Shown here piece after piece: positions 1 through 8,331 of a stretch of DNA of 64,000 bases. The position numbers and the translations under genes are program-made. The notes under the pieces were generated by a model. It was not told where the DNA came from, did no database searches, and was given only the letters and a program-made list of their open reading frames with translations. Every line of letters starts with the position of its first letter. Position 1 is the first letter of the stretch. Origin of the DNA: Methylopila turkensis (GTDB lineage: Bacteria; Pseudomonadota; Alphaproteobacteria; Rhizobiales; Methylopilaceae); assembly GCF_027922325.1 (NCBI RefSeq), contig NZ_BSFL01000003.1, positions 1,054,001 through 1,118,000 of the forward strand, read 5' to 3'.

Positions 1-294
1 GTGATCCCGATCGTGCGCTGCCCTGACGACATCGCGGAGGTGATCCGCATCTCCAACTCGACCGACTACGGCCTGTCGTCGGGCGTCTGCACCGACCGGC
101 TCGACTACGTCTCGCGCTTCGTCGCCGAGCTCGAGGTCGGAACCGTGAATGTCTGGGAAGTCCCCGGCTATCGCATCGAGATGTCGCCCTTCGGCGGCAT
201 CAAGGACTCCGGCCTCGGCGACAAGGAAGGCGTGGTCGAAGCCATGAAAGGCTTCACCCATGTCCGAACATGGTCCATGCCCTGGACGACTTAA
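1..294 (+). CDS. phnY: Phosphonoacetaldehyde dehydrogenase, C-terminal part (cut by window start)
   Basis: Only the last 97 residues are inside the window; the reading frame is already open at base 1, so the apparent GTG there is probably an internal valine. The fragment has the C-terminal aldehyde dehydrogenase features: a '[10 protein letters not shown]' strand and '[16 protein letters not shown]', the segment that closes the active site and the dimer interface. PhnY oxidises phosphonoacetaldehyde to phosphonoacetate, the middle step of 2-aminoethylphosphonate breakdown by PhnW-PhnY-PhnA. The assignment rests on similarity to that subfamily plus the phosphonate transporter and PbfA just downstream. 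A general NAD-dependent aldehyde dehydrogenase cannot be excluded from so short a piece. Confidence 0.72.
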   Translation: MIPIVRCPDDIAEVIRISNSTDYGLSSGVCTDRLDYVSRFVAELEVGTVNVWEVPGYRIEMSPFGGIKDSGLGDKEGVVEAMKGFTHVRTWSMPWTT

Positions 295-323
295 GTTTAG
301 GCGCCGGTGGCGAAAATCAGTTC

Positions 324-357
324 TTGTCAATTAAATGTCATACCTGTCAAATATAAA
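324..357 (+). promoter_or_regulatory. Pho-box promoter upstream of aepX
   Basis: TTGTCAA (324-330), a 4-nt spacer TTAA, then ATGTCAT (335-341) form two 7-bp direct repeats with an 11-bp period. This is the geometry of the PhoB box, whose consensus half-site is CTGTCAT. A -10-like TATAAA follows at 352-357, 10 nt after the box, where PhoB-dependent promoters, which lack a normal -35, usually place it. A third half-site CTGTCAA (344-350) is out of the 11-bp register. The position, 60-90 nt before the aepX start, fits phosphate-starvation control of the phosphonate operon. Confidence 0.6.
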
Positions 358-415
358 AGGACGTCGATTTTGATAACAGCCTAAAACGGCTAGCGCTTAT
401 GCAAGGGGATAGACG

Positions 416-1435
416 GTGAAGACTTGGCTCAAGGCCGGTATAGCGGCTGCTTTTGCTTTTGCCACGCCAGGCGTCGCGCTGGCCGACAAGACCAAGGTGA
501 CGGTTTACACGGCGCTCGAAAACGACCAACTCAAGCCGTTCAAGGCTGCGATCGAGACCGCCGTCCCCGAGGCGGATGTGGTCTGGGTCCGGGACTCCAC
601 CGGAGTCATCACCGCCCGTTTCCTCGCCGAGAAGGACAACCCGCGCGCCGACATGGTGGTCGGCCTCGCCGCCTCCTCGCTGCTGATGTTCGAGAAGGCC
701 GGTCTGCTCGAGACCTACAAGCCCGCCGGCGTCGACAAGCTCAAGGACGTCTTCCGCGACAACGCGGAGCCCTACACCTGGACCGGCATGGACGCCTTTC
801 TCGGCGCGGTGTGCTTCAACACCGCCGAGGCCGGCGGCCTCGCGGCGCCGAAGTCGTGGAAGGACCTGCTGCAGCCCGGCTTCAAGGGCAAGATCGTGAT
901 GCCGCACCCGGCCTCGTCCGGGACGGGCTACCTGCTGGTCGCGGGCTGGCTCCAGAGCATGGGCGAGGAAGCGGGCTGGGCGTTCATGGACGGGCTCCAT
1001 GACAACATCGCGGCCTATCTGCACTCCGGCAGCGCGCCTTGCGTGCAAGCGGCGCGCGGCGAGCAGCTTGTAGGCCTCGCGCTCGACATGCGCGGCGCCT
1101 CCGAAAAGACCAAGGGCGCGCCGATCGAGGTGATCTTCCCGACCGAGGGCGTCGGCTGGGAGATGGAGGCGACCGCCGTCGTCAAGGGCACGAAGAATCT
1201 CGAGATCTCGAAGAAGATCGCCGACTGGGTCGCGACGGAAGACGCCAACAAGCTGTTCGCCAAGACCTACGCCGTGGTCGCCTATCCCGGCGCGGACAAC
1301 CCGCCTGCGAACTATCCCGCGGGGGCCGACAAGGCGATGATCAAAAACGATCTCGGCTGGATGGCGGACAACCGCGAGCGCGTGCTGGCCGAGTGGTCCA
1401 AGCGCTATGAGTCCAAGGCCGCGCCGAAGAAGTAG
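416..1435 (+). CDS. aepX: 2-aminoethylphosphonate-type ABC transporter, periplasmic binding protein
   Basis: A 339-residue extracellular solute-binding protein of the iron/AEP class. It has a Sec signal peptide: Lys near the N-terminus, a hydrophobic run to about residue 20, and cleavage near 'ALA-DKT'. The mature start 'TKVTVYTALENDQLKPF' is typical of this family. The order binding protein, ATPase, fused permease, phosphonate enzyme matches the AepXVW (PhnS2/PhnT/PhnU2) systems, which import 2-aminoethylphosphonate and sometimes related aminophosphonates. The start is GTG with AAGGGG at 403-408 as ribosome binding site. A Pho-box promoter lies upstream. A REP-like hairpin pair separates it from the ATPase gene and may let the binding protein be made in excess. 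Substrate is inferred from context. Confidence 0.85.
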   Translation: MKTWLKAGIAAAFAFATPGVALADKTKVTVYTALENDQLKPFKAAIETAVPEADVVWVRDSTGVITARFLAEKDNPRADMVVGLAASSLLMFEKAGLLETYKPAGVDKLKDVFRDNAEPYTWTGMDAFLGAVCFNTAEAGGLAAPKSWKDLLQPGFKGKIVMPHPASSGTGYLLVAGWLQSMGEEAGWAFMDGLHDNIAAYLHSGSAPCVQAARGEQLVGLALDMRGASEKTKGAPIEVIFPTEGVGWEMEATAVVKGTKNLEISKKIADWVATEDANKLFAKTYAVVAYPGADNPPANYPAGADKAMIKNDLGWMADNRERVLAEWSKRYESKAAPKK

Positions 1436-1449
1436 GCGCGCCCGTTCTT

Positions 1450-1558
1450 GGCCCAGCCTTGAGCCGGGACCCAGACGCCCTGCGCTTACAGACCCAGCCG
1501 CGACGGCCGGAGTGTTTCCGAACCGTCGCGGCTCTGGGTCCCGGCTCAAGGCCGGGAC
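1450..1558. repeat. REP-like inverted hairpin pair between aepX and aepV
   Basis: An 18-bp perfect inverted repeat, CCTTGAGCCGGGACCCAG (1457-1474) against 1534-1551, encloses a second 10-bp inverted repeat, GCCGCGACGG (1497-1506) against 1523-1532. The right arm is itself a perfect hairpin: GTCCCGGC, loop TCAAG, GCCGGGAC (1538-1558). The left arm (about 1450-1470) is a mismatched version with loop CTTGA. The hairpin-with-TCAAG-loop design recurs at 60013-60092. The location right after the binding-protein gene is classic for REP elements that stabilise upstream mRNA. Confidence 0.75.
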
Positions 1559-1598
1559 AAGGTGTCGGGCCGATACGCAAGATGCACCGGAGGGTTCG

Positions 1599-2699
1599 AT
1601 GACCGCATCCCCGACGATCGATCCGCCCTTCCTGGAGGTGCGGGGTCTGAAGAAGAACTTCGGCGGCTTCGTCGCGCTGAAAGACATCGACCTCAAGGTG
1701 CCGCGCGGCAAGTTCGTCTGCTTCCTCGGCCCCTCCGGCTGCGGGAAGACCACGCTGCTGCGCGCGATCGCCGGCCTCGACCCGCAGGATGAAGGGACGA
1801 TCCTGATCGGCGGCCGCGACGTCTCCCACGCGCCGCCGTCGGATCGCGACTTCGGCATCGTGTTCCAGTCCTACGCGTTGTTCCCCAACCTGACGGTCGC
1901 GAAGAACGTCGGCTACGGCCTCGTCAACCGCGCGCGCCCCCGGCGGGAGATCGAGGAGCGCGTCAACGACCTGCTCGCGCTCGTCGGCCTGCCCGACCAG
2001 GGCTCGAAGTTTCCCGGCCAGCTCTCGGGCGGCCAGCAGCAGCGCATCGCCCTCGCCCGCGCGCTCGCCACCTCCCCCGGCCTGCTGTTGCTCGACGAAC
2101 CGCTGTCGGCGCTCGACGCCAAGGTCCGCATCCGCCTCAGGGCCGAGATGCGCACGCTTCAGCAGCGCCTGCGCGTCACCACCATCATGGTCACCCACGA
2201 CCAGGAAGAGGCCCTCGCCATGGCCGACCGCATCGTGGTGATGAACCACGGCGTGATCGAGCAGGTGGGGACGCCGGAGGAGATCTATCGCCGGCCGGCC
2301 ACCCCCTTCGTCGCCGACTTCGTCGGCCACATGACCTTTCTCGACGCCGTGGTGACCGGTCCGCGCAGCGTGAAGGTCGGCTCGCTCGATTTCGTCGTCG
2401 CGGAGGACGCCGGCGCGCCTGTCGGCGCGGCCGTGCGGCTCGCGCTGCGCCCGGAGGCTGTGCAGACTCGCGGCGTGGCGCCGGACGCGCTGAATCGCTT
2501 CGAGGCGAAGGTCGGCGGATTGTCGTTCCTCGGCGCCTTCTGCCGCGCCCACCTCACCCCGGTCGCTGGCGGGTCGGCGCCGATCGCCGCCGACATCTCG
2601 GCCAACGCCATGCGCGACCTCGGCATCTCGGAAGGCGAAGTCCGCGCCGTGGCGTTCCCGCCGGAGGCGCTGCGCGTGTTCGCGGACGCGCGTCCATGA
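1599..2699 (+). CDS. aepV: 2-aminoethylphosphonate-type ABC transporter, ATPase
   Basis: A 366-residue ABC ATPase that powers import by the AepW permease at the inner membrane. Walker A is GPSGCGKTT (residues 44-52), the signature LSGGQ is at 142-146 and Walker B LLLLDEP at 162-168, followed by 'SALDAK' and a switch '[13 protein letters not shown]'. The last 80 or so residues look like the TOBE domain usual in this importer class. An open frame extends upstream to about 1407 through the REP-like repeat, but the ATG at 1599 has CCGGAGGG about 5 nt before it and begins the conserved domain. It overlaps aepW by 4 nt (ATGA), implying translational coupling. Confidence 0.88.
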   Translation: MTASPTIDPPFLEVRGLKKNFGGFVALKDIDLKVPRGKFVCFLGPSGCGKTTLLRAIAGLDPQDEGTILIGGRDVSHAPPSDRDFGIVFQSYALFPNLTVAKNVGYGLVNRARPRREIEERVNDLLALVGLPDQGSKFPGQLSGGQQQRIALARALATSPGLLLLDEPLSALDAKVRIRLRAEMRTLQQRLRVTTIMVTHDQEEALAMADRIVVMNHGVIEQVGTPEEIYRRPATPFVADFVGHMTFLDAVVTGPRSVKVGSLDFVVAEDAGAPVGAAVRLALRPEAVQTRGVAPDALNRFEAKVGGLSFLGAFCRAHLTPVAGGSAPIAADISANAMRDLGISEGEVRAVAFPPEALRVFADARP

Positions 2700-4414
2700 G
2701 CGGAGCCGTCGAAGCCATGCCGGCCGTCTCTCCCCGCGCGGCCGCGACGCGCCGCTTCGCGATCAGCGAGACCCAGGTCGCCGGCCTGATGATCGCGGCC
2801 GTCGCCGCGGTCCTCGTTCTGATCATCGCGCTGCCGCTCTGGGCGCTGCTGTCGAAAAGCCTGCAGTCCGTCGACGGCCGCTTCGTCGGGCTGCAGAACT
2901 TCGTCACCTACGCCTCGACGCCGACGCTGATGGCCTCGCTCGTCAACAGCGTGTGGGTCGCCGGCCTCGCCACGGCAATCGTGATCCCGATCGCGTTCGT
3001 CTACGCCTACGCGCTGACGCGCAGCCGCATGCCGCTCAAGAGCGTGTTCACCGCGGCCGCTCTGCTGCCGATCTTCGCGCCGTCGCTGCTTTCGGCGCTC
3101 GCGCTGATCTATCTCTTCGGCAACCAGGGCATGCTCCGGTCCTGGATGATGGGCGCCTCGCTCTACGGCCCGATCGGCATAATCGCGGCCGAGGCGCTGT
3201 ATTCGTTCCCGCACGCGCTGCTGATCCTCACCACGGCGCTGTCGCTGTCCGACGGGCGGCTGCGCGAGGCCGCCGACGCCATGGGCACGACCCGGCGGCG
3301 CATCTTCTGGACCATCACCCTTCCCGGCGCTCGCTACGGCCTCGTAAGCGCGGCCTTCGTGGTGTTCACGCTCGTCATCACCGACTTCGGCATCCCCAAG
3401 GTGATCGGCGGCCAATTCGACGTGCTCGCGACCGACGCCTACCGCCAGGTCGTGGGCCAGCAGAACTTCCCGATGGGCGCAGTGGTCGGCATCGTGCTGC
3501 TGCTGCCGGCGGTCGCCGCCTTCTTCGTCGACCGCCGGGCGCAGAAGCGCCAGACCGCCCTGCTCTCGGCGCGCGCCGTGCCTTACGAGCCCAAGCCCGA
3601 CCGCCAGCGCGACGCCGCCCTGTTCCTGTTCTCGGCTCTCGTCGCGCTCGCGATCGTCGCCACCTACGCCGTCGCGGCCTGGGGCTCGTTCGTGCGCTAC
3701 TGGCCCTACAACCTGTCGCTGACGTTCGCGAACTACGACTTCGCCGAGGTCGAGCCGACCGGCTGGGGCGGCTATTCCAACTCGCTGAAGCTCGCGGGGC
3801 TCACCGCGGTCCTCGGCACGACGCTCGTGTTCGTCGGCGCCTACCTCATCGAGAAGATCAAGCCCTACCGGGCGTTGCGCGGCTTCGCGCATTTCCTCGC
3901 GATGCTGCCGATGGCGGTGCCGGGGCTCGTGCTCGGCCTCGGTTACGTATTCTTCTTCAACGCGTCCTGGAACCCGCTCAACGTGTTTTACGGGACGCTG
4001 ACCGTGCTCGTGATCAACACGGTGGCGCATTACTACACCGTGGCCCACATCACCGCCCTGACGAGCCTCAAGCAGCTCGACCACGAGTTCGAGGCGGTGT
4101 CGGCCTCGCTCAAGAGGCCGTTCTGGACGCTGTTCGGCCGGGTCACCGCGCCGATCTGCGCGCCGGCGATCCTCGACATCGCGGTCTACATGTTCGTCAA
4201 CGCGATGACGACGGTGTCGGCGGTCATCTTCCTCTACGGCGCGGACACCAAGCTCGCCTCGATCTCGATCGTGCATATGGACGAAGCCGGCGCCGTCGCC
4301 TCCGCCGCCGCCATGGGCACGGTGATCATGGCGACCGCGATCGGCGTGAAGGTCTTGCACGTGGCGCTGACCGCGCTCGTGTTCGGCCGGCTGCAGCGGT
4401 GGCGCCGGCGATGA
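2696..4414 (+). CDS. aepW: 2-aminoethylphosphonate-type ABC transporter, fused permease
   Basis: A 572-residue inner-membrane protein with about twelve hydrophobic segments, built as two permease modules in tandem. Each module carries an EAA-type loop that docks on the ATPase: 'EAADAMGTTRRRIFW' near residue 195 and 'EFEAVSASLKRPFW' near 465. This double-domain design is typical of the PhnU2/AepW family and of Fbp-type importers, so one polypeptide forms the whole channel. It overlaps the ATPase gene upstream (2696-2699) and pbfA downstream (4411-4414) by 4 nt, so the operon assignment is strong. The substrate is inferred from PbfA and PhnY. Confidence 0.87.
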   Translation: MSGAVEAMPAVSPRAAATRRFAISETQVAGLMIAAVAAVLVLIIALPLWALLSKSLQSVDGRFVGLQNFVTYASTPTLMASLVNSVWVAGLATAIVIPIAFVYAYALTRSRMPLKSVFTAAALLPIFAPSLLSALALIYLFGNQGMLRSWMMGASLYGPIGIIAAEALYSFPHALLILTTALSLSDGRLREAADAMGTTRRRIFWTITLPGARYGLVSAAFVVFTLVITDFGIPKVIGGQFDVLATDAYRQVVGQQNFPMGAVVGIVLLLPAVAAFFVDRRAQKRQTALLSARAVPYEPKPDRQRDAALFLFSALVALAIVATYAVAAWGSFVRYWPYNLSLTFANYDFAEVEPTGWGGYSNSLKLAGLTAVLGTTLVFVGAYLIEKIKPYRALRGFAHFLAMLPMAVPGLVLGLGYVFFFNASWNPLNVFYGTLTVLVINTVAHYYTVAHITALTSLKQLDHEFEAVSASLKRPFWTLFGRVTAPICAPAILDIAVYMFVNAMTTVSAVIFLYGADTKLASISIVHMDEAGAVASAAAMGTVIMATAIGVKVLHVALTALVFGRLQRWRRR

Positions 4415-5790
4415 GCGGATCTAAACTCCGGCTGGTCGCGGAATCGGAGAGCGACACCAACCTGACCGATCGGCGCGCAAGGTGGCAGGCGGGCGCTCTG
4501 GACGACCCCACCCGCGCTCTGCTGGCGCGCGACGAACGCGCCTTCCTGCGCCAGTCGGTCTCGACCCCGTGCCTCAACGCCATCGCGAAGGCGGAAGGGA
4601 TCTGGATCGAGGACGTCTCCGGCCGCCGCTACATGGATTTCCACGGTAACAACGTCCACCACATCGGCTACGGCCATCCGCGCCTCAAACAGGCGATCGT
4701 CGCGCAGATGGACGCCCTGCCCTTCGCCCCGCGGCGCTACGCCTGCGAGCCGGCGACGCTGCTCGCCGAGAAACTGGCCAAGATCACGCCGGGGACGCTG
4801 TCCAAGGTGCTGTTCACCACCGGCGGATCCGACGCGATCGAGCTCGCGGTCAAGATGGCGCGGATCGCGACCGGGCGCTTCAAGACGCTGTCGTTCTGGG
4901 ACGCGTTTCACGGCGCTGGCGTCGGCGCTGGCGCGCTGTCGGGCGAGACGTTGTTCCGCTCCGGGCCGGCCGCTCCGCTGGTCGCAGGCGCGCTGCATGT
5001 GGCGCCCTTCGGCGGCTACCGCTGCCCCTACGGAACCGCGAGCGCGGAAGAGAGCGGCGCCGCCTGCGCCCGCATGATCGACTATGTGCTGTCGCGGGAC
5101 CCGGACGTCGCCGCCCTGATCGCTGAGCCTACCCGCGCGGTGCCCTACATCGCCCCGCCCGGCTTCTGGGCGAGCGTGCGCGGGATCTGCGACAAGCACG
5201 GTGTCAAGCTGATCTTCGACGAGATCCCGACCGGGCTCGGCAAGACGGGCAGGATGTTCTCCTGCGAGCATGACGGCGTCACGCCGGACATCCTCGTGCT
5301 CGGAAAGGCGCTCGGCGGCGGCGTGCTGCCGATCGCGGCGCTGGTCGCGCGGCCGGAGTTGGACGTCGCGCAGGACTGGGCCTTCGGCCACTACACCCAC
5401 GAGAAGAACCCGGTCACGACGCGGGCGGCGCTCACCACCATCGAGATCATCGAAGACGATGGTCTGGTCGAGAACGCCGCCGCGGTCGGCGCCTACGCGC
5501 TGGAGCGGCTCGCGGAGATGAAAACCCGCCACGAAGTCATTGGGGACGTGCGCGGGCGGGGGTTTCTTCTTGGGCTAGAGATGGTGAAGACTGGCGGGTC
5601 CGACCCTGACGGGGCGCTTGCGGAGAACATCATGTATCGCGCGCTGGATCTCGGCCTGTCGTTCAAGACCACGATGGGCAATGTGCTCACCCTGACGCCG
5701 CCGCTGACCCTCACGCGCGACCAGATGGCCGACGCGCTCGACCGCCTCGAGACGGCGATCGACAGCGCGGTCGAGGCCCGAGGGCGTTGA
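4411..5790 (+). CDS. pbfA: (R)-1-hydroxy-2-aminoethylphosphonate ammonia-lyase-like PLP enzyme
   Basis: A 459-residue fold-type I PLP enzyme of the class III aminotransferase family. The PLP-binding lysine lies in 'LVLGKALGGG' (K299) and the cofactor aspartate in 'LIFDEIPTGLGKTG' (D270). Characterised PbfA proteins are usually annotated as aminotransferases. They remove ammonia from (R)-1-hydroxy-2-aminoethylphosphonate to give phosphonoacetaldehyde, the substrate of PhnY, and they lie beside phnW, phnY and AEP transporters, as here. The start is the ATG overlapping the aepW stop; a longer open frame upstream is out-of-frame noise inside aepW. The alternative is a true aminotransferase acting on AEP (a PhnW role), but PhnW belongs to a different subgroup. 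Confidence 0.75.
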   Translation: MSGSKLRLVAESESDTNLTDRRARWQAGALDDPTRALLARDERAFLRQSVSTPCLNAIAKAEGIWIEDVSGRRYMDFHGNNVHHIGYGHPRLKQAIVAQMDALPFAPRRYACEPATLLAEKLAKITPGTLSKVLFTTGGSDAIELAVKMARIATGRFKTLSFWDAFHGAGVGAGALSGETLFRSGPAAPLVAGALHVAPFGGYRCPYGTASAEESGAACARMIDYVLSRDPDVAALIAEPTRAVPYIAPPGFWASVRGICDKHGVKLIFDEIPTGLGKTGRMFSCEHDGVTPDILVLGKALGGGVLPIAALVARPELDVAQDWAFGHYTHEKNPVTTRAALTTIEIIEDDGLVENAAAVGAYALERLAEMKTRHEVIGDVRGRGFLLGLEMVKTGGSDPDGALAENIMYRALDLGLSFKTTMGNVLTLTPPLTLTRDQMADALDRLETAIDSAVEARGR

Positions 5791-7436
5791 GCGCCACCCA
5801 CGTCCTGATCGAGCTTCTCGGCGAGATCGCGCTGCTGCTGTGGGGCGTGCACGTGGTCAACAGCGGCGTGCAGCGCGCCTTCGGCAGCCGCCTGCGGCAC
5901 GCGCTTGGCGAGGGGTTGAAGACGCGCGGCCATGCGTTTCTGGCCGGTCTCGGCGTCACCGCCCTGCTGCAGTCCTCGACGGCGACGGCGCTGATGATCG
6001 CCTCGTTCAGCGCGGCGGGCGCCGTCGAGCTCGCGCCGGCGCTCGCCATGATGCTGGGCGCTAATGTCGGCACGACGCTGATCGTGCAGGTCGCCTCCTT
6101 CGACGTCTCGCACGTCTTCCCACTGTTCCTGTTCGCGGGCGTGCTGGTCTACCGCCGCTCGCGCTCGAGCCTGATCCGCGACCTCGCGCAGACCGCGGTT
6201 GGGCTCGGGCTGATGCTGCTCGCGCTCCACCTGCTGGTGGAGACGATGCGCCCGATCGAGGCCTCCGCGACCCTAAAGACGCTGTTCGCGGCGGTGACGG
6301 AGGAGCCGCTGATCACCGTGCTGATCGCGGCGTGTCTGAGTTGGGCGGCGCATTCCTCCGTGGCCGCCATGCTGCTCGTCATGTCGCTCGCGGGCGCAGG
6401 CGTCGTCACCGTCGAGGCCGCGCTCGCGATGGTGCTCGGCTGCAACCTCGGCAGCGCGCTGAACCCGCTTCTCGACGCCATGGGAGGAGACCCGGCCAAG
6501 CTCCGGGCGCCGTTCGGCAATCTGATCAACCGGCTGGTCGGCTGCGCGCTCGCCCTGCCCTTCCTCGGCCCGATCGCGGACGGGCTCGCCGCGATCGACC
6601 CGGACCCGGCCCGGCTCGCGGCGCTCGGGCATTTCGCCTTCAACATCGCGACCGCGGCGCTGTTCATCGGCGTGCTGCCGCAGTTCGCCGCGCTCCTGCG
6701 CCGCGTTCTCCCCGACCGGCCGCCCGCGAACGATCCGGCGACGCCGCTCTACCTCGACGACGCCGCGCTCTCGACCCCCTCGGTCGCGCTCGCCAACGCC
6801 GCCCGCGAGGTGCTGCGCATGGCCGACGTGGTCGAGGACATGCTGAAGGGCTCGCAGGCCGCCTTCGCCCATGACGACGTCGCGCGCGTGCTTCAGGTCC
6901 GGCGCACCGATGACGTGCTCGACACGCTGTACGACAAGATCCAGCTCTACATCGGCGCGATCGACCACGACCGGCTCAGCGAGAAGGAGACCGCACGCGT
7001 GTTCGCGACGCTCGCGCTCGCGATCAACCTCGAGCACATCGGCGACATCGTGGACAAGAACCTGATGGAGATGGCCGCGCAGCGCATCCACGACCGGCGC
7101 CTGCTGCCCGCCCCCGCCATGCGCCGGATCGACGCCATGCACGACCGGCTCTGCGAACACCTGAGGCTCGCGGTCGCGGTGTTCATGTCAGACGACGCCG
7201 ACGCCGCCCGCAGGCTGGTCGCGGAAAAGGAAAACTTCCGCACGCTCGAGCGCGAGGCCACCGAGCGGCACTTCGCCGAGATGCGCTCGGGACGCCCGGA
7301 CCAGATCGAGACCAGCGCCCTGCAGCTCGACATCACCCGAGATCTCAAGCGCATCGAGGCGCACATCGCGGCGACCGTCTACGGCCTGCTGGAGAAGAGC
7401 GGCGACCTTCGCGCGAGCCGGCTCGCCCCGAACTGA
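5787..7436 (+). CDS. Na/Pi cotransporter family protein with C-terminal PhoU-like domain
   Basis: A 549-residue membrane protein. The N-terminal 300 residues hold two Na/Pi-cotransport repeats, with the paired serine motifs 'LLQSSTATALM' and 'WAAHSSVAAML'. From about residue 345 to the end it is helical and PhoU-like ('VLDTLYDKIQLYIGAI', 'ALAINLEHIGDIVDKN'). E. coli YjbB has the same architecture and exports phosphate, while vertebrate NptA relatives import it, so direction is uncertain. It starts at a TTG overlapping the pbfA stop by 4 nt (TTGA) and so is translationally tied to phosphonate breakdown. Export of surplus phosphate or coupling to PhoR/PhoB signalling are both plausible inferences. 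Confidence 0.82.
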   Translation: MSATHVLIELLGEIALLLWGVHVVNSGVQRAFGSRLRHALGEGLKTRGHAFLAGLGVTALLQSSTATALMIASFSAAGAVELAPALAMMLGANVGTTLIVQVASFDVSHVFPLFLFAGVLVYRRSRSSLIRDLAQTAVGLGLMLLALHLLVETMRPIEASATLKTLFAAVTEEPLITVLIAACLSWAAHSSVAAMLLVMSLAGAGVVTVEAALAMVLGCNLGSALNPLLDAMGGDPAKLRAPFGNLINRLVGCALALPFLGPIADGLAAIDPDPARLAALGHFAFNIATAALFIGVLPQFAALLRRVLPDRPPANDPATPLYLDDAALSTPSVALANAAREVLRMADVVEDMLKGSQAAFAHDDVARVLQVRRTDDVLDTLYDKIQLYIGAIDHDRLSEKETARVFATLALAINLEHIGDIVDKNLMEMAAQRIHDRRLLPAPAMRRIDAMHDRLCEHLRLAVAVFMSDDADAARRLVAEKENFRTLEREATERHFAEMRSGRPDQIETSALQLDITRDLKRIEAHIAATVYGLLEKSGDLRASRLAPN

Positions 7437-7526
7437 GGCCAGCGTCGGTCCGGCCGGCCATCGCGTATACGAGACGATCGCGCCGGGGCCGTTGCGGCCC
7501 GAGGTGCGGGCGCTTATGCCTGACTC

Positions 7527-8213
7527 ATGTCAGCCTCCAGCCGCGCCGATCTCACCTACCAGTCGCTCCGGCGCGCCATCATCGAACAGGCGGTCAAGCC
7601 GGGGGCGAAGCTGCGCGAGGACGAGATCGGCGGCCATTTCGGCGTGAGCCGCACCATCGTCCGGGCGGCCCTCGCCCGGCTGCACGCGGAGGGGCTTGTC
7701 GACATAAGGCCAAAGCGTACGGCGACGGTCGCGGCCCCCACCGCCGACGAGGCGCGCGCCATTTTCGAGGTCCGGCGCTGCCTCGAACGCGAGGTCGTCG
7801 CGATCCTCGCACGCTGCTGGAGCGCGTCGGCCAAGGCCGCCCTCCTCGCCCATATCGAGGACGAGGACACGGCCGGCCGGCGCGGGGATCACGCCGGCGC
7901 CGGCCGCCTCGCCGGCGAGTTCCACATCGTGCTGGCGCGGCTCACCGGCAACGCGCTGCTGGAACGCTACGTCTCCGAAGTGGTGTCGCGGAGTTCGTTG
8001 ATCCTTGCGGTCCACGGCCGCGCGCACCGGGCGGACTGCTCGACCGCCGAGCACCGCGGCGTCGTCGCGGCGCTCGACGCGGGCGACGAAGAGCGCGCCA
8101 TGCGGCTGATGGCCGAGCACCTGCAGGCGGTCATCGGCCGCGCGCTTCCGGACCAGGCCTCTCAGGACGAGCCCTCGCTCACCGCCGTGCTGGCGCGCTA
8201 CGGAGCGCCGTGA
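7527..8213 (+). CDS. GntR family transcriptional regulator, FCD (FadR-like) type
   Basis: A 228-residue regulator. Residues 10-70 are a winged helix ('FGVSRTIVRAALARLHAEGLV' region). Residues 80-215 form the all-helical FCD ligand domain, with conserved 'EVRRCLEREVV' and a later 'EHRGVVAALDAGD', where histidines of this family often bind a metal and a carboxylate ligand. It lies 118 nt before the BMP-type binding protein gene in the same direction. That gap contains a TGTATACA palindrome inside a larger dyad, so it probably controls the two genes downstream. The effector is unknown. Confidence 0.85.
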   Translation: MSASSRADLTYQSLRRAIIEQAVKPGAKLREDEIGGHFGVSRTIVRAALARLHAEGLVDIRPKRTATVAAPTADEARAIFEVRRCLEREVVAILARCWSASAKAALLAHIEDEDTAGRRGDHAGAGRLAGEFHIVLARLTGNALLERYVSEVVSRSSLILAVHGRAHRADCSTAEHRGVVAALDAGDEERAMRLMAEHLQAVIGRALPDQASQDEPSLTAVLARYGAP

Positions 8214-8247
8214 GCCGCGGCGCCTAGAACCTGCGCGAACGGCGCCC

Positions 8248-8285
8248 ATATTGTATTCTTGATCGTAATTTCATGTATACAATAA
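8248..8285. promoter_or_regulatory. GntR-type operator dyad before the BMP binding protein gene
   Basis: ATTGTAT (8250-8256) and ATACAAT (8277-8283) are a perfect 7-bp inverted repeat, 8 of 9 when widened to 8248-8256/8277-8285. The right half contains the full palindrome TGTATACA (8274-8281), which resembles FCD/FadR-type operators. The stretch is strikingly AT-rich against its surroundings and sits about 50 nt before the start at 8332, so it may also hold the promoter. Confidence 0.55.
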
Positions 8286-8331
8286 TGACCCTCGACCGAC
8301 GCCGACGGGGCGTCCCGAGCGAGGGCGGAGC

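Noticed and set aside
1407..1598. N-terminal extension of aepV upstream of 1599
   Set aside because: It translates the REP-like repeat into Arg/Pro-rich sequence and lacks a ribosome binding site; the ATG at 1599 has one.
2285..4360. 691-residue open frame on the minus strand over aepV/aepW
   Set aside because: Arg/Glu/His-rich product typical of antisense frames in high-GC genes; the plus strand encodes clear ABC proteins.
7590..7612. GGTCAAGCCGGGG as a further REP unit
   Set aside because: It is coding sequence of the GntR gene and has no matching left arm around the TCAAG loop.
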